DNA of 17,992 nucleotides from an uncultured Oscillibacter sp. Its GTDB lineage: Bacteria > Bacillota > Clostridia > Oscillospirales > Oscillospiraceae. Below the pieces are notes generated by a model that searched no databases, was not told where the DNA came from, and worked only from the letters and a program-made list of their open reading frames with translations. The stretch is taken from contig CAJUJW010000049.1 of the NCBI GenBank assembly GCA_910586735.1, positions 1-17,992 on the forward strand. The letters run 5' to 3'. Below are positions 1 through 7,390 of the stretch, piece by piece. Within the stretch, counting starts at the first letter, position 1. Each line of letters starts with the position of its first letter. A program made the position numbers and the translations under genes.

Positions 1-564
1 GAAAAGCAGTACCTCCAGATCATCTCCGGGGAGAGCCGCCGCCTCAGCCGCCTGGTGCGCCGGATGCTGGACGTGAGCCAGCTCCAGGCCATCAACCCCC
101 TGCAGAACGGGAACCACTTCGATTTGTGCGAGAGCATGCGCCGGGTGCTGATCTCCATGGAGAAGAAGATCACCGACCGGGAGCTGGACGTGGAGGCCGA
201 CATCCCCGAGGGGCCCATCCTGGTCCTGGGGGACAACGATCTGATCACCCAGGTGATTTACAACCTGCTGGAGAACGCGGCTAAGTTCGCCTACAAGGGC
301 TCCACCCTCTACCTGGGGTTGACCCTCCGGGAGGGAAGGGCCCAGGTGATAGTGCGCAACTGCGGGGACACCATCCCCGCCGGGGAGCTGCCGCTGCTGT
401 TCGAGCGGTTCCACAAGAGCGACAAGTCCCGCAGCGAGGACAAGGACGGCGTGGGCCTGGGGCTCTACATCGTCAAAACCATTTTGGAGCAGCACAAGGA
501 ACGGATCAATGTCACCAGCGAAAACGGGGTGACCACCTTTTCCTTCTCGCTGACCACGGAGTGA
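1..564 (+). CDS. Sensor histidine kinase, C-terminal part (5' end outside window)
   Basis: The frame is open from base 1, so the gene begins upstream; 187 residues are visible. The first ~25 residues are the end of the helical dimerisation (HisKA) region; the phosphorylated histidine lies outside the window. The rest is an HATPase_c domain: an N-box (NLLENAAKF, encoded near 263-289), a GD segment (NCGDTIPAGELPLLFERF) and the glycine-rich G2 box (DGVGLGLYIV). By family knowledge it phosphorylates itself from ATP and passes the phosphate to a response regulator, here presumably encoded upstream. The HtrA protease gene starts 6 nt after its stop, so the two are almost certainly co-transcribed. 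This recalls CssS/HtrA-type secretion-stress control, but the stimulus cannot be read from this fragment. Confidence 0.93.
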   Translation, partial: EKQYLQIISGESRRLSRLVRRMLDVSQLQAINPLQNGNHFDLCESMRRVLISMEKKITDRELDVEADIPEGPILVLGDNDLITQVIYNLLENAAKFAYKGSTLYLGLTLREGRAQVIVRNCGDTIPAGELPLLFERFHKSDKSRSEDKDGVGLGLYIVKTILEQHKERINVTSENGVTTFSFSLTTE

Positions 565-570
565 GGGAGC

Positions 571-1875
571 ATGACAGAGCGTGAGCAGGCCGGGGGCCTC
601 CCCGGCGAAATCGTGGAAACGTACCGCGCCCCCCTGCCGGAGGTTGGGCGGCGGGACCCCCGGGAGATTGTGGAGTCCTACCGCCAGCCGGACCGCCGGG
701 AGGTGGTGGAGGTCTACCGCCGGGCCCTCCCCGGCGGGCGGGCGGCGGGCTCCCCCGCTCCGGCCGCGCCGGACAGGCGCCGCCGGAGGCGGGGCTTTTA
801 CAGGTTTTTAATCTGCGCGGCAGTGCTGGCGGGCCTGGCCGCCGGGTCCAGGGCGGTGGAGTATTTCGCCTACCGGGACTACGGCCCCCCGCCGGAGGAG
901 GACTACGCCTCAAGGGAGATCACCATTCCCGGCTGGCCCGTGGACCAGGGGGCGTCCCTGACCCTCTCCCGGGAGCGGGGGGAGGTTCTGACGGCCCAGG
1001 AGGTCTACCGCCGGCTGAACCCTGCGGTGGTGACGGTGCGGTGCGCGGCGGAGGACGGCGTCTTTGTGGGCACCGGGGTCATCTTCTCCGCCGACGGCTA
1101 TATCCTCACCAACTACCACGTGGTCCGGGGCGGCAGCGGGTGCTATGTCACCTTGGACAGCGGCTATACCACGGAGGTCCGCTACGTGGCCGGGGACGAG
1201 GACAGCGACCTGGCGGTGCTGAAAATCCCGCCGGAGGGCCTGGAGGCCCTGGGCGCCCTGCCCGCCGCCCCCTTCGGGGACTCGGAACAGCTGGTGGTGG
1301 GGGACCCGGTGTACGCCATCGGCGCGCCCCGGCAGCTCCAGGGGACGCTGACCAACGGCATCATCTCCGCCATCGACCGGGACATCGAGGTGGAGGGCCG
1401 GACCATGACCCTGCTCCAGACCAATGCCGCCCTGAACTCCGGCAACTCCGGCGGGCCCCTCATCAACGAGCGGGGCCAGGTGGTGGGCATCAACGTGGCG
1501 AAATATATGTCCAGCTGGGACTGGGACAGCATCGAGGGCCTGGGCTTCGCCATCCCCTCCGCCCAGCTGGAGCGCATCGTCAACGACCTGTTGAAATGGG
1601 GCGAGGTGAAGCCGGAGCCCCGGCTTGGCATCTGGGTGCTGACGGACGAGAAGGGCCTCCTGGTGCAGGAGGTGGAGCCCGATACCGCCGCGGAGGCCGC
1701 GGGGGTCCGGGCGGGGGACTATATCGTCTCCGCCCAGGGGGAGGACATCCGCACGAACCAGGACCTGTTCCGGGTGCGGCGGAAGCTCTACGTGGGCGAT
1801 GAGCTGACCTTGACCCTCCGCCGGGGAGAGCGGACCCTGGAGGTGACTTTGGAGCTGGACGAGGCGGCGGAGTGA
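571..1875 (+). CDS. htrA: HtrA/DegP-like membrane-anchored trypsin-like serine protease with one PDZ domain
   Basis: The 434-aa protein has a long cytoplasmic N-terminus (1-76) rich in Arg/Pro, one membrane anchor (about 77-92), a linker, an S1C protease domain (about 140-340) and a C-terminal PDZ domain (about 350-430). The catalytic triad is visible as His183 (TNYHVV), Asp213 (DSDLAVL) and Ser293 (GNSGGPL). The family degrades or refolds damaged exported proteins on the outer face of the membrane. The start at 571 has a purine-rich Shine-Dalgarno (GAGGGAG) and lies 6 nt after the kinase stop, suggesting translational coupling. An unusual trait is three copies of E-[IV]-V-E-x-Y-R in the cytoplasmic tail (residues 13-19, 32-38, 44-50). 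The closing hairpin at 1885-1908 ends the operon. Confidence 0.93.
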   Translation: MTEREQAGGLPGEIVETYRAPLPEVGRRDPREIVESYRQPDRREVVEVYRRALPGGRAAGSPAPAAPDRRRRRRGFYRFLICAAVLAGLAAGSRAVEYFAYRDYGPPPEEDYASREITIPGWPVDQGASLTLSRERGEVLTAQEVYRRLNPAVVTVRCAAEDGVFVGTGVIFSADGYILTNYHVVRGGSGCYVTLDSGYTTEVRYVAGDEDSDLAVLKIPPEGLEALGALPAAPFGDSEQLVVGDPVYAIGAPRQLQGTLTNGIISAIDRDIEVEGRTMTLLQTNAALNSGNSGGPLINERGQVVGINVAKYMSSWDWDSIEGLGFAIPSAQLERIVNDLLKWGEVKPEPRLGIWVLTDEKGLLVQEVEPDTAAEAAGVRAGDYIVSAQGEDIRTNQDLFRVRRKLYVGDELTLTLRRGERTLEVTLELDEAAE

Positions 1876-1884
1876 GCGCGAAAA

Positions 1885-1908
1885 CGGGGAGGGGTTTTCC
1901 CCTCCCCG
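1885..1908. terminator. Bidirectional intrinsic terminator between htrA and exoA
   Basis: A perfect 10-bp stem (CGGGGAGGGG / CCCCTCCCCG) with a TTTT loop lies between two converging genes. Read on the minus strand it is followed by TTTT; on the plus strand by a weaker T-rich stretch (CTGTTTATT). It can therefore end both the htrA and the exoA transcripts. Confidence 0.85.
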
Positions 1909-1912
1909 CTGT

Positions 1913-2671
1913 TTATTCCTCGGACAGCTCCAGGACCACCGGGCAGTGGTCGCTGCCGTGGACCTCGCTCCAGATGTCGGCGTTTTTGATCCGGGGGCGC
2001 AGGCGCTCGGAGACGATGAAGTAGTCGATTCTCCACCCCGTGTTGTTCTCCCGGGCCCGGCCCCGGTAGCTCCACCAGGAGTAGGCCCCGGTCTTGTCCG
2101 GGTACAGGGCCCGGAAGGTGTCCACGAAACCGGCGTCCAGGAGAAGGGTCATCTTCTCCCGCTCCTCGTCGGTGAAGCCGGGGTTGCGGCGGTTGGTGGA
2201 GGGATTTTTCAGGTCGATCTCCTGGTGGGCCACGTTCAAGTCCCCGCAGTAGACCACGGGCTTCACCGCGTCCAGCTCGCAGAGGTAGTCCCGCAGGTCG
2301 TCCTCCCAGGCGCAGCGGTAGTCCAGGCGGAGGAGCTGGTCCTTGGAGTTGGGGGTGTAGCAGCAGACCAGGTAGAAGTCCTGGAACTCCGCCGTGATGA
2401 CCCGCCCCTCGTGGCGGTGCTCGTCAATGCCGAAGTCGTAGGTGACGTTCAGGGGTTCCCGCCGGGTGAAGACGGCGGTGCCGGAGTAGCCCGCCTTGTC
2501 GGCGCTGTTCCAGAAGCGCTGATAGCCGGGCAGGTCGAACTCCGCCTGCTCCGGGCGCATCTTCGTCTCTTGAAGGCAGATAACGTCCGCGTCGGCGAAG
2601 GCGCAGAAGTCCAGAAAGCCCTTTTTCAGGCAGGCCCGAAGGCCGTTGACATTCCAGGAAACCAGTTTCAT
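1913..2671 (-). CDS. exoA: Exodeoxyribonuclease III (AP endonuclease, EEP superfamily)
   Basis: A 252-aa protein of normal length for the ExoIII/ExoA family. It cuts DNA 5' to abasic sites and removes 3' blocking groups in base excision repair. Active-site signatures are Asn7 (SWNVNG), Glu35 (LQETKM), Tyr105, Asp144/Asn146 (GDLNVAH), Asp216 (WRIDYF) and Asp241/His242 (SDHCPVV). The open frame runs upstream to 2737, but the start at 2671 fits: the mature family begins MKLVSWN, and GAGGTG lies 7 nt before the ATG. Its own promoter is at 2709-2737. The gene stands alone, divergent from the acetyltransferase and convergent with htrA. Confidence 0.95.
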   Translation of the reverse strand: MKLVSWNVNGLRACLKKGFLDFCAFADADVICLQETKMRPEQAEFDLPGYQRFWNSADKAGYSGTAVFTRREPLNVTYDFGIDEHRHEGRVITAEFQDFYLVCCYTPNSKDQLLRLDYRCAWEDDLRDYLCELDAVKPVVYCGDLNVAHQEIDLKNPSTNRRNPGFTDEEREKMTLLLDAGFVDTFRALYPDKTGAYSWWSYRGRARENNTGWRIDYFIVSERLRPRIKNADIWSEVHGSDHCPVVLELSEE

Positions 2672-2708
2672 AAAAACACCTCGCAATGATGAAGTCTTGT
2701 CCGCCCCT

Positions 2709-2737
2709 ATTGTAGCGGATTTCGCGAAAAAAAACAA
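2709..2737 (-). promoter_or_regulatory. Sigma-A promoter of exoA
   Basis: On the minus strand, TTGTTT (2737-2732) and TACAAT (2714-2709) are separated by exactly 17 bp. The spacer contains a T-run and the palindrome TTCGCGAA. The -10 lies about 38 nt before the exoA start codon. Confidence 0.7.
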
Positions 2738-2778
2738 GGCCCCCGGCGGACCGGGAGAGAGGAAAGGAGAGCACAGCC

Positions 2779-3363
2779 ATGATGACGATCCGAGACGCGG
2801 CCCTAGAGGACGCCGGGCGCATTCTGGAGATTTACAGCTACTACGTGGAGCACACGGCCATATCCTTTGAGTACGACACCCCCTCCCTGGAGGCGTTCCG
2901 GGGGCGGATGGAGCGGACCATGAGGCGCTACCCCTATCTGGTGGTCCTGGAGGACGGGCGGATCGAGGGGTACGCCTACGCCGGGCCCTTCGTGGGCCGG
3001 GCGGCCTATGACTGGGCCTGTGAGACCACCATCTACCTGGCCCCCGACGCCCGGAAGCGGGGCCTGGGCCGGGCCCTTTACCAGGCCCTGGAGGAGGCCC
3101 TGGGGGCCATGGGCGTTTTGAACCTCTACGCGTGCATCGGCCTGCCGGAAAAGGGGGACGAGTACCTGACCCCCAACAGCGCCGAGTTCCACGCCCACCT
3201 GGGCTATAGAATGGTGGGGACGTTCCGCCAATGCGGCCGGAAGTTCGGCCGGTGGTATCATATGGTCTGGATGGAGAAGGTTATCGGGACCCACGGGGAG
3301 TCTCAGCCCCCGGTGCGGCCCTACCCGGAGGTCCGGGGAGAGAGGACGGCGGACGGGGAGTAG
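2779..3363 (+). CDS. GNAT N-acetyltransferase, phosphinothricin/methionine-sulfoximine acetyltransferase-like
   Basis: The 194-aa protein shows the GNAT fold with the acetyl-CoA pyrophosphate loop RKRGLGRA at 92-99. The signature of the PAT/MnaT branch follows (SAEFHAHLGY, then GRKFGRWYHMVWM, about 134-165). Members acetylate the amino group of glutamate analogues such as phosphinothricin or methionine sulfoximine; the true substrate here is not known. A strong Shine-Dalgarno (AAAGGAG) precedes the ATG; a second ATG directly follows at 2782 and either could be used. The last ~22 residues (Pro/Arg/Glu-rich) extend past the usual family end. It is the first gene of a probable five-gene operon. 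No convincing promoter was identified for it. Confidence 0.88.
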   Translation: MMTIRDAALEDAGRILEIYSYYVEHTAISFEYDTPSLEAFRGRMERTMRRYPYLVVLEDGRIEGYAYAGPFVGRAAYDWACETTIYLAPDARKRGLGRALYQALEEALGAMGVLNLYACIGLPEKGDEYLTPNSAEFHAHLGYRMVGTFRQCGRKFGRWYHMVWMEKVIGTHGESQPPVRPYPEVRGERTADGE

Positions 3364-3397
3364 AACAGCGGACGGATTTTACAAGGAGGTCTCAGGC

Positions 3398-3583
3398 ATG
3401 TGTCTGCCGGAGGAGGGGAAGCTGGTCAGCTTTTACATAGTGATTCCCGCCTACCGGGAGGAGATCGAGTATAAGCTGAAATACGGCATGGACGAGCTGA
3501 GCCGGCGCTTCCGGGAGAACAGGCTGAAGCTGGTGCTGGACGTTGAACGGCCCAACTTCTGCGCGGACTTTAAGGAGGGCTGA
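3398..3583 (+). CDS. Small protein of unknown function (61 aa)
   Basis: I do not recognise this protein. It has a near-perfect Shine-Dalgarno (AAGGAGG, 3383-3389) 8 nt before ATG, which argues that it is translated. It begins 34 nt after the acetyltransferase and ends about 60 nt before the ThrE half-gene, in the same direction. The sequence is charged and soluble-looking: a short hydrophobic strand (FYIVIPAY, about 12-19), then an amphipathic Lys/Glu/Arg-rich helix (about 20-42). There is no signal peptide or clear membrane span. It could act with the exporter or the acetyltransferase, but nothing in the sequence shows this. Confidence 0.65.
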   Translation: MCLPEEGKLVSFYIVIPAYREEIEYKLKYGMDELSRRFRENRLKLVLDVERPNFCADFKEG

Positions 3584-3592
3584 AACTGCCCC

Positions 3593-3621
3593 TTGTATTC
3601 CGGGGGAATCTGCGGTATCCT
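3593..3621 (+). promoter_or_regulatory. Possible internal promoter before the ThrE genes
   Basis: TTGTAT (3593-3598) and TATCCT (3616-3621) are separated by 17 bp. The -10 is poor and only about 20 nt precede the start codon, leaving a very short leader. It may supplement read-through from upstream. Confidence 0.3.
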
Positions 3622-3642
3622 GTTGTGACGGGAGGGGAGGAC

Positions 3643-4404
3643 ATGGACTACGACAAACTGCTGAACATGGCGGCGGAGCTGGGCTTTCAGCTGATGTACA
3701 GCGGCGCGGAGATCTACCGGGTGGAGGAGTCCGCCCGGCGTCTGCTCCACGCCTACGGGCTGGAGACCCCGGAGGTCTTCGCCATTCCCAACTGCGTCAT
3801 CGTCAGCGTTTCCACGCCGGAGGGCCACCCCATCACCCGGATGCGCCGGGTGCCTTCCCACGGCACGGACATCGAACTGCTGGAGCGGTGCAACAGCCTC
3901 TGCCGCCGCCTCTGCGCCGAGACGCCGCCCCTCAGCGAGGCCCTGGCGGCGGTAAGCACCCTGGGGTCCGCCGTTCCCCGGCACTCCCCCAAGTGGATAC
4001 TCCTGGGCTACGGCATGGCCCCGGCTTTCTTCGCCCCGCTGTTCGGCGGCGGACTGGCGGACACGGGCTGCGCCTTTCTCTGCGGCCTGGCGGTGGGATT
4101 GTGCCTCCTCTACGGGGGGCGGTTCATCGGGGCCAACGCCTTTTTCCGCACGGCGGTGTGCAGCGCCCTGACGGCCTTTCTGGCCCTGGCCCTGGTGCGG
4201 CTGGGCCTGGGGCGCAGCGTGGACGTGGTGACCATCTCCGCGCTGATGGTCCTGGTGCCCGGCGTGGCGTTGACCAACGCCATGCGGGAGATCATGGCCG
4301 GGGACACCTTCTCCGCCCTGAGCCGCACGGCGGACGCGATTCTGGTGGCCTCGGCCATCGCCCTGGGGGCGGCGGCGGGGCAGGCCCTGGGCGGGCTTTT
4401 CTGA
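3643..4404 (+). CDS. Threonine/serine exporter family protein, N-terminal half (ThrE domain, PF06738)
   Basis: A 253-aa protein. The first ~115 residues are the cytosolic domain typical of ThrE, with the conserved SGAEIYRVEESARRL at 20-34 (G..I.R.E.....L). About five hydrophobic segments follow (roughly 119-140, 142-158, 164-188, 195-212, 230-252), including LVLVPGVALTNAM. The family exports threonine and serine by proton-motive force in Corynebacterium glutamicum, where both halves form one protein; here they are two adjacent genes. The frame is open from a GTG at 3625, but ATG 3643 is preferred because GGGAGG sits 7 nt before it. The partner half begins 10 nt downstream. Substrate is inferred from family only. 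Confidence 0.88.
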   Translation: MDYDKLLNMAAELGFQLMYSGAEIYRVEESARRLLHAYGLETPEVFAIPNCVIVSVSTPEGHPITRMRRVPSHGTDIELLERCNSLCRRLCAETPPLSEALAAVSTLGSAVPRHSPKWILLGYGMAPAFFAPLFGGGLADTGCAFLCGLAVGLCLLYGGRFIGANAFFRTAVCSALTAFLALALVRLGLGRSVDVVTISALMVLVPGVALTNAMREIMAGDTFSALSRTADAILVASAIALGAAAGQALGGLF

Positions 4405-4414
4405 GGAGGGCGGC

Positions 4415-4867
4415 ATGGAGACGGTTTTGAGAGAGTACGCCCTGCCCTGCCTCTGCGCCTTTCTGGCCTGCGAGGGCTTCACCCTGATCTTCAACATCCA
4501 CGGCCTAGGGAAGCTCATCGCCGGGGTGGGCGGGGCCCTGGGCTGGCTGGTGTACCTGCTGGCGGGGAGCACCATTTTCGCCGCCTTCCTGGCGGCGGCG
4601 GCCATCGGCGTCTTCGCCGAGGTCATGAGCCGGGTCCGGCGCTGCCCGGTGACGGGCTATGTGCTGGTGGCCCTGCTGCCCCTGGTGCCCGGGGGCGGCG
4701 TGTACTACGCCATGCGCCACTGCGTGGCCGGGGAGACCGGGGAATTTTTAAACACCCTGCTCCACACCTTCGGCATGGCGGCGGCGCTGGCGGTGGGGGC
4801 CATGCTGGCCTCGTCGGCTTTCCGGGCCATCTTTCCCCGGCTGTGGCCCAAGCCCCCCAAGAAGTGA
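4415..4867 (+). CDS. Threonine/serine exporter, C-terminal half (ThrE_2 type, PF12821)
   Basis: A 150-aa, strongly hydrophobic protein with about four to five membrane segments (roughly 8-26, 33-50, 52-70, 80-98, 118-135). The LPLVPGGGVYYAM motif (88-100) mirrors LVPGVALTNAM in the preceding protein, as expected for the two related halves of ThrE. GAGGAGGG lies just before the start. It should form the complete permease with the upstream gene; 10 nt separate them. The C-terminal PKPPKK tail is probably cytosolic by the positive-inside rule. Confidence 0.88.
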   Translation: METVLREYALPCLCAFLACEGFTLIFNIHGLGKLIAGVGGALGWLVYLLAGSTIFAAFLAAAAIGVFAEVMSRVRRCPVTGYVLVALLPLVPGGGVYYAMRHCVAGETGEFLNTLLHTFGMAAALAVGAMLASSAFRAIFPRLWPKPPKK

Positions 4868-4889
4868 ACAACGGAGGATGACTTTCACC

Positions 4890-5636
4890 ATGGAGGATTT
4901 CAAGCAGCGTTTATATGAGAACGGCTATTTCCGGCAGGAGGAGCTGGTCTTCTGGGACTGCGACCGGAACCAGCGGGCCAGGGTGGCGGCCCTTTTAAGC
5001 CGCCTGGGGGCCTTCGCCGGGTATGATTACGACGCCAGGGGCCTGACCCACGAGGTGCTCTGGGCCAACCGGGAGGTCTTCCTCCTCTCCAGGGCGGCCC
5101 TGCGCGTCCACGACTGCCCCCGAGCGGGGGACGTGCTGGACATCGACACCTGGGAGGCCGGGGCCAAAGCCGCCCACATGCGGCGGTACTACGAGATGCG
5201 GGACCGGGGGGGCCGGGTCCGGGTCTCCGCCAAGACGGACTGGATTCTGGTGGATCCCGTCACCCGGAAGATCATGCGCCCCTCGGCCTTCACCGCCAAG
5301 CCCCTGATGAGCTCTGACCGGCCCCTGGACTGCCCGGACCCCAGAAAGATCGCCCTGCCCGCCGGAGAGCGGGAGGACCTGGGGACCCGGGAGATCCGCT
5401 GGTCCGACCTGGACGGCAACGGGCACCTGTTCAGCGGGAACTACGCCGACATCATCTGGGACGCCCTGCCGGAGGACCTCCAGCCCCTGGTCCCCAGGGA
5501 GTTTTACATCAACTACAGCCGGGAGGCCGTCCTGGGGGATTCCCTGCGCCTGGAGGGCCTCCGGGGAGACGAGGGCTATTTCGTGGAGGGCCTGGGGCCC
5601 CGGGGCGTCTGCTTCACGGCCCTGTGCGTGTTCTGA
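4890..5636 (+). CDS. Acyl-ACP thioesterase (FatA/bacterial TE family, double hotdog)
   Basis: A 248-aa protein fitting the bacterial acyl-ACP thioesterase family (PF01643), which hydrolyses acyl-ACP to free fatty acids in the cytosol. Two hotdog halves can be seen. The first (about 10-140) includes the substrate-binding DIDTWEAGAKAAHMRRYYEM stretch. The second (about 165-248) has the active-site loop WSDLDGNGHLFSGNYAD, with Asp175, Asn177 and His179 in the expected spacing, although plant enzymes have N-x-H-V-N-N here. An ATG at 4878 is in frame but directly abuts GGAGG, leaving no spacer; ATG 4890 (12-nt spacing) is preferred. It follows the ThrE genes by about 20 nt and is probably the last gene of their operon; a metabolic link is not obvious. 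Confidence 0.9.
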   Translation: MEDFKQRLYENGYFRQEELVFWDCDRNQRARVAALLSRLGAFAGYDYDARGLTHEVLWANREVFLLSRAALRVHDCPRAGDVLDIDTWEAGAKAAHMRRYYEMRDRGGRVRVSAKTDWILVDPVTRKIMRPSAFTAKPLMSSDRPLDCPDPRKIALPAGEREDLGTREIRWSDLDGNGHLFSGNYADIIWDALPEDLQPLVPREFYINYSREAVLGDSLRLEGLRGDEGYFVEGLGPRGVCFTALCVF

Positions 5637-5680
5637 GGGACCCTTGCCGGGCCCAGAAAAACCTTCCAGCACATCTGACC

Positions 5681-5709
5681 TTGACGGCGGTTTTTTCCAG
5701 GTGTAGAAT
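5681..5709 (+). promoter_or_regulatory. Sigma-A promoter of the SLH-like secreted protein
   Basis: TTGACG (5681-5686) and TAGAAT (5704-5709) with a 17-bp spacer containing a T6 run: a near-consensus promoter. The leader to the start codon is about 45 nt. Confidence 0.8.
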
Positions 5710-5759
5710 AGTCACATCAAACTCCGGCGGACCGCGCCGGGGAAGAGAGGAGATTCTTC

Positions 5760-7196
5760 ATGAAACGATTTCTGACCATCCTGCTCACCACCCTGGCGCT
5801 GGCGGGACTGCTGTGCGTCACGGCCTCCGCCTCCAGCTTCGACGCTCCCGCGGCGGAGCTGTCCGCCATCGGCATGCTCAAGGGCGGGGCCAACGGCTTC
5901 GACCTGGACAAGGTCCCCACCCGGACCCAGGCCGCCATTATGCTGGTCCGGCTCTTCGGCGCGGAGGACGAGGCCAAGGCCGCCTACGCCGCCGGGGACA
6001 TTCAGTGCCCCTTTGGCGACGTGAGCGAGACCGCCGCCCCCTATGTGGCGTGGCTGACGGACAGGGGCCTGGCCAACGGCGTGGCCGAGGGCTCCTTCGG
6101 CGCGCTGAACGCTTGCAGCTCCAAGGCGTACACCATCTTCCTCCTCCGGGCCCTGGGCTATGAGGACAGCGTGGACTTCACCGCCGCCACGGCCCAGGAC
6201 TTCGCCGCGAAGATCGGCCTGCTGGACACCTCCGCCTTCACCGGGACCTTCCTCCGGGACGACCTGGCGGCCATGACCTACCAGGCCCTGGGCACGGACC
6301 TCAAGGGCGGAAAGACCTACCTTCTGGCCAGCCTGGTGGAGAGCGGGTCCATCGGGGCCTCCGCCGCCAAGCCCATCACGGATAAAATTGAAGCCTACCG
6401 GGCCCTCCAGAACTCCGGCGCGGCGGCCTCCCAGGGGATGGACGCCGACGTAGACGCCAAAATGGGGATGACCATGAGCGTCAAGGGGTCTGACCCCTCC
6501 ATGAACATGGCCGAGAAAACGGACGCCTCGGTGAAGGGGAACATCAAAATGGTCCTGGACAAGGACTTCCAGATGTCCATGGACATGACCGTGGAGGCCG
6601 CCGCCGGGGGAACCTCCGAGACCCAGAAGGCGGAATACTGGGTGAAGGACGGCGTGACCTACGTCCGCGCCGGCGGCGCCTCCTATCAGATGCCCCTGGA
6701 CGCCGGGATGGACATGGAGTCTCTGGCGGCCATGATGGAGCAGTCCTCCGCCCAGACCGGCATGGCCATGCTGCCCTTCATTGACTCCATCACGTCCAAG
6801 TCCTCCGGCGGGAACACGGTCTATACGTTGAAGCTCAACAGCGCCTTCGCCGGAATGATCAACGGCCTCCTGGGCCAGGTCCTGGGCAGTCTGGACGCGG
6901 CAGGCGTGGACATGGGCATGAAGTTCGCCCTGGGCGACAGCGTCATCACCTACACCGTGGGACAGGACGGGGCCTTGAAAAGCGCGGACATCGACATGAC
7001 CCTGAAAGCCGACGTGTCCGCCTCCGACGGGCAGGAGAGCCTGGCCATGAGCCTGGCCGTGGACATGGACATGACCATGGAAATCAAGGCCATGGGCAAG
7101 GGCGTGAAAATCACCTACCCCGACCTGTCCGGCTTTGAGAAGCTCATCGGCGGGGCCGACGGTCCCACCGGCATCTCCGGGACCCTGGTTCCCTGA
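5760..7196 (+). CDS. Secreted SLH-like domain protein with Met-rich C-terminal domain and IGGADGPT tail
   Basis: A 478-aa protein. Residues 1-24 are a signal peptide (MKRF, hydrophobic core, cleavage after ASA); there is no lipobox cysteine. Residues ~28-195 look like two to three S-layer homology repeats, the clearest being GDVSETAAPYVAWLTDRGLANG (87-107 region), so it is probably attached to cell-wall polymers. Residues ~205-455 form a beta-rich, Met-rich domain with repeated M-x-M strands (235-239, 272-276, 436-440), resembling LolA/DUF6612-type secreted domains; that assignment is inference. The C-terminus carries IGGADGPT (463-470), a motif otherwise known from Na+-translocating decarboxylase beta subunits. 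GGAGA lies 8 nt before ATG. It has its own promoter and is probably monocistronic. Function unknown. Confidence 0.85.
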   Translation: MKRFLTILLTTLALAGLLCVTASASSFDAPAAELSAIGMLKGGANGFDLDKVPTRTQAAIMLVRLFGAEDEAKAAYAAGDIQCPFGDVSETAAPYVAWLTDRGLANGVAEGSFGALNACSSKAYTIFLLRALGYEDSVDFTAATAQDFAAKIGLLDTSAFTGTFLRDDLAAMTYQALGTDLKGGKTYLLASLVESGSIGASAAKPITDKIEAYRALQNSGAAASQGMDADVDAKMGMTMSVKGSDPSMNMAEKTDASVKGNIKMVLDKDFQMSMDMTVEAAAGGTSETQKAEYWVKDGVTYVRAGGASYQMPLDAGMDMESLAAMMEQSSAQTGMAMLPFIDSITSKSSGGNTVYTLKLNSAFAGMINGLLGQVLGSLDAAGVDMGMKFALGDSVITYTVGQDGALKSADIDMTLKADVSASDGQESLAMSLAVDMDMTMEIKAMGKGVKITYPDLSGFEKLIGGADGPTGISGTLVP

Positions 7197-7219
7197 GCAT
7201 TCGGCCGCGAAATTTCCCC

Positions 7220-7248
7220 TTGAAATTCCGGGGGCCCTGTGTTAGAAT
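7220..7248 (+). promoter_or_regulatory. Sigma-A promoter of the thiT riboswitch transcript
   Basis: TTGAAA (7220-7225) and TAGAAT (7243-7248) are separated by 17 bp, placing transcription start near 7255, just before the TPP aptamer. Confidence 0.78.
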
Positions 7249-7267
7249 ACCAGACAATTACATAGCG

Positions 7268-7355
7268 AATGAGCCGGGGAGCCCGCGCCAGCGGGCTGAG
7301 AGGAAGAGAGCGCTTCGACCCGTGACCTGATTTGGACAATGCCAACGTAGGGAGC
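7268..7355 (+). promoter_or_regulatory. TPP riboswitch (THI element) controlling thiT
   Basis: The diagnostic conserved segments are present in order: GGGGAGC, the P3 hairpin GCCCGC-GCCA-GCGGGC (7281-7296), CTGAGA, then GACCCGTGACCTGAT, TTGGACAATGCCAACG and TAGGGAG. These match the thi-box consensus that binds thiamine pyrophosphate. It sits between a good promoter and a terminator hairpin upstream of the thiamine transporter. GGGAG at the aptamer's 3' edge (7350-7354) is complementary to CTCCC in the terminator's 5' arm (7397-7401), offering a simple antiterminator switch: TPP bound, terminator forms. Exact outer ends of P1 are uncertain. Confidence 0.95.
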
Positions 7356-7390
7356 CGTCATGAGCCTCCGCGCGTGTTTCGCGCGCTGAA

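Noticed and set aside
3451..4626. 391-aa antisense frame across the ThrE genes
   Set aside because: Arg/Gln/Pro-rich shadow of two convincing membrane-protein genes; no Shine-Dalgarno or motif.
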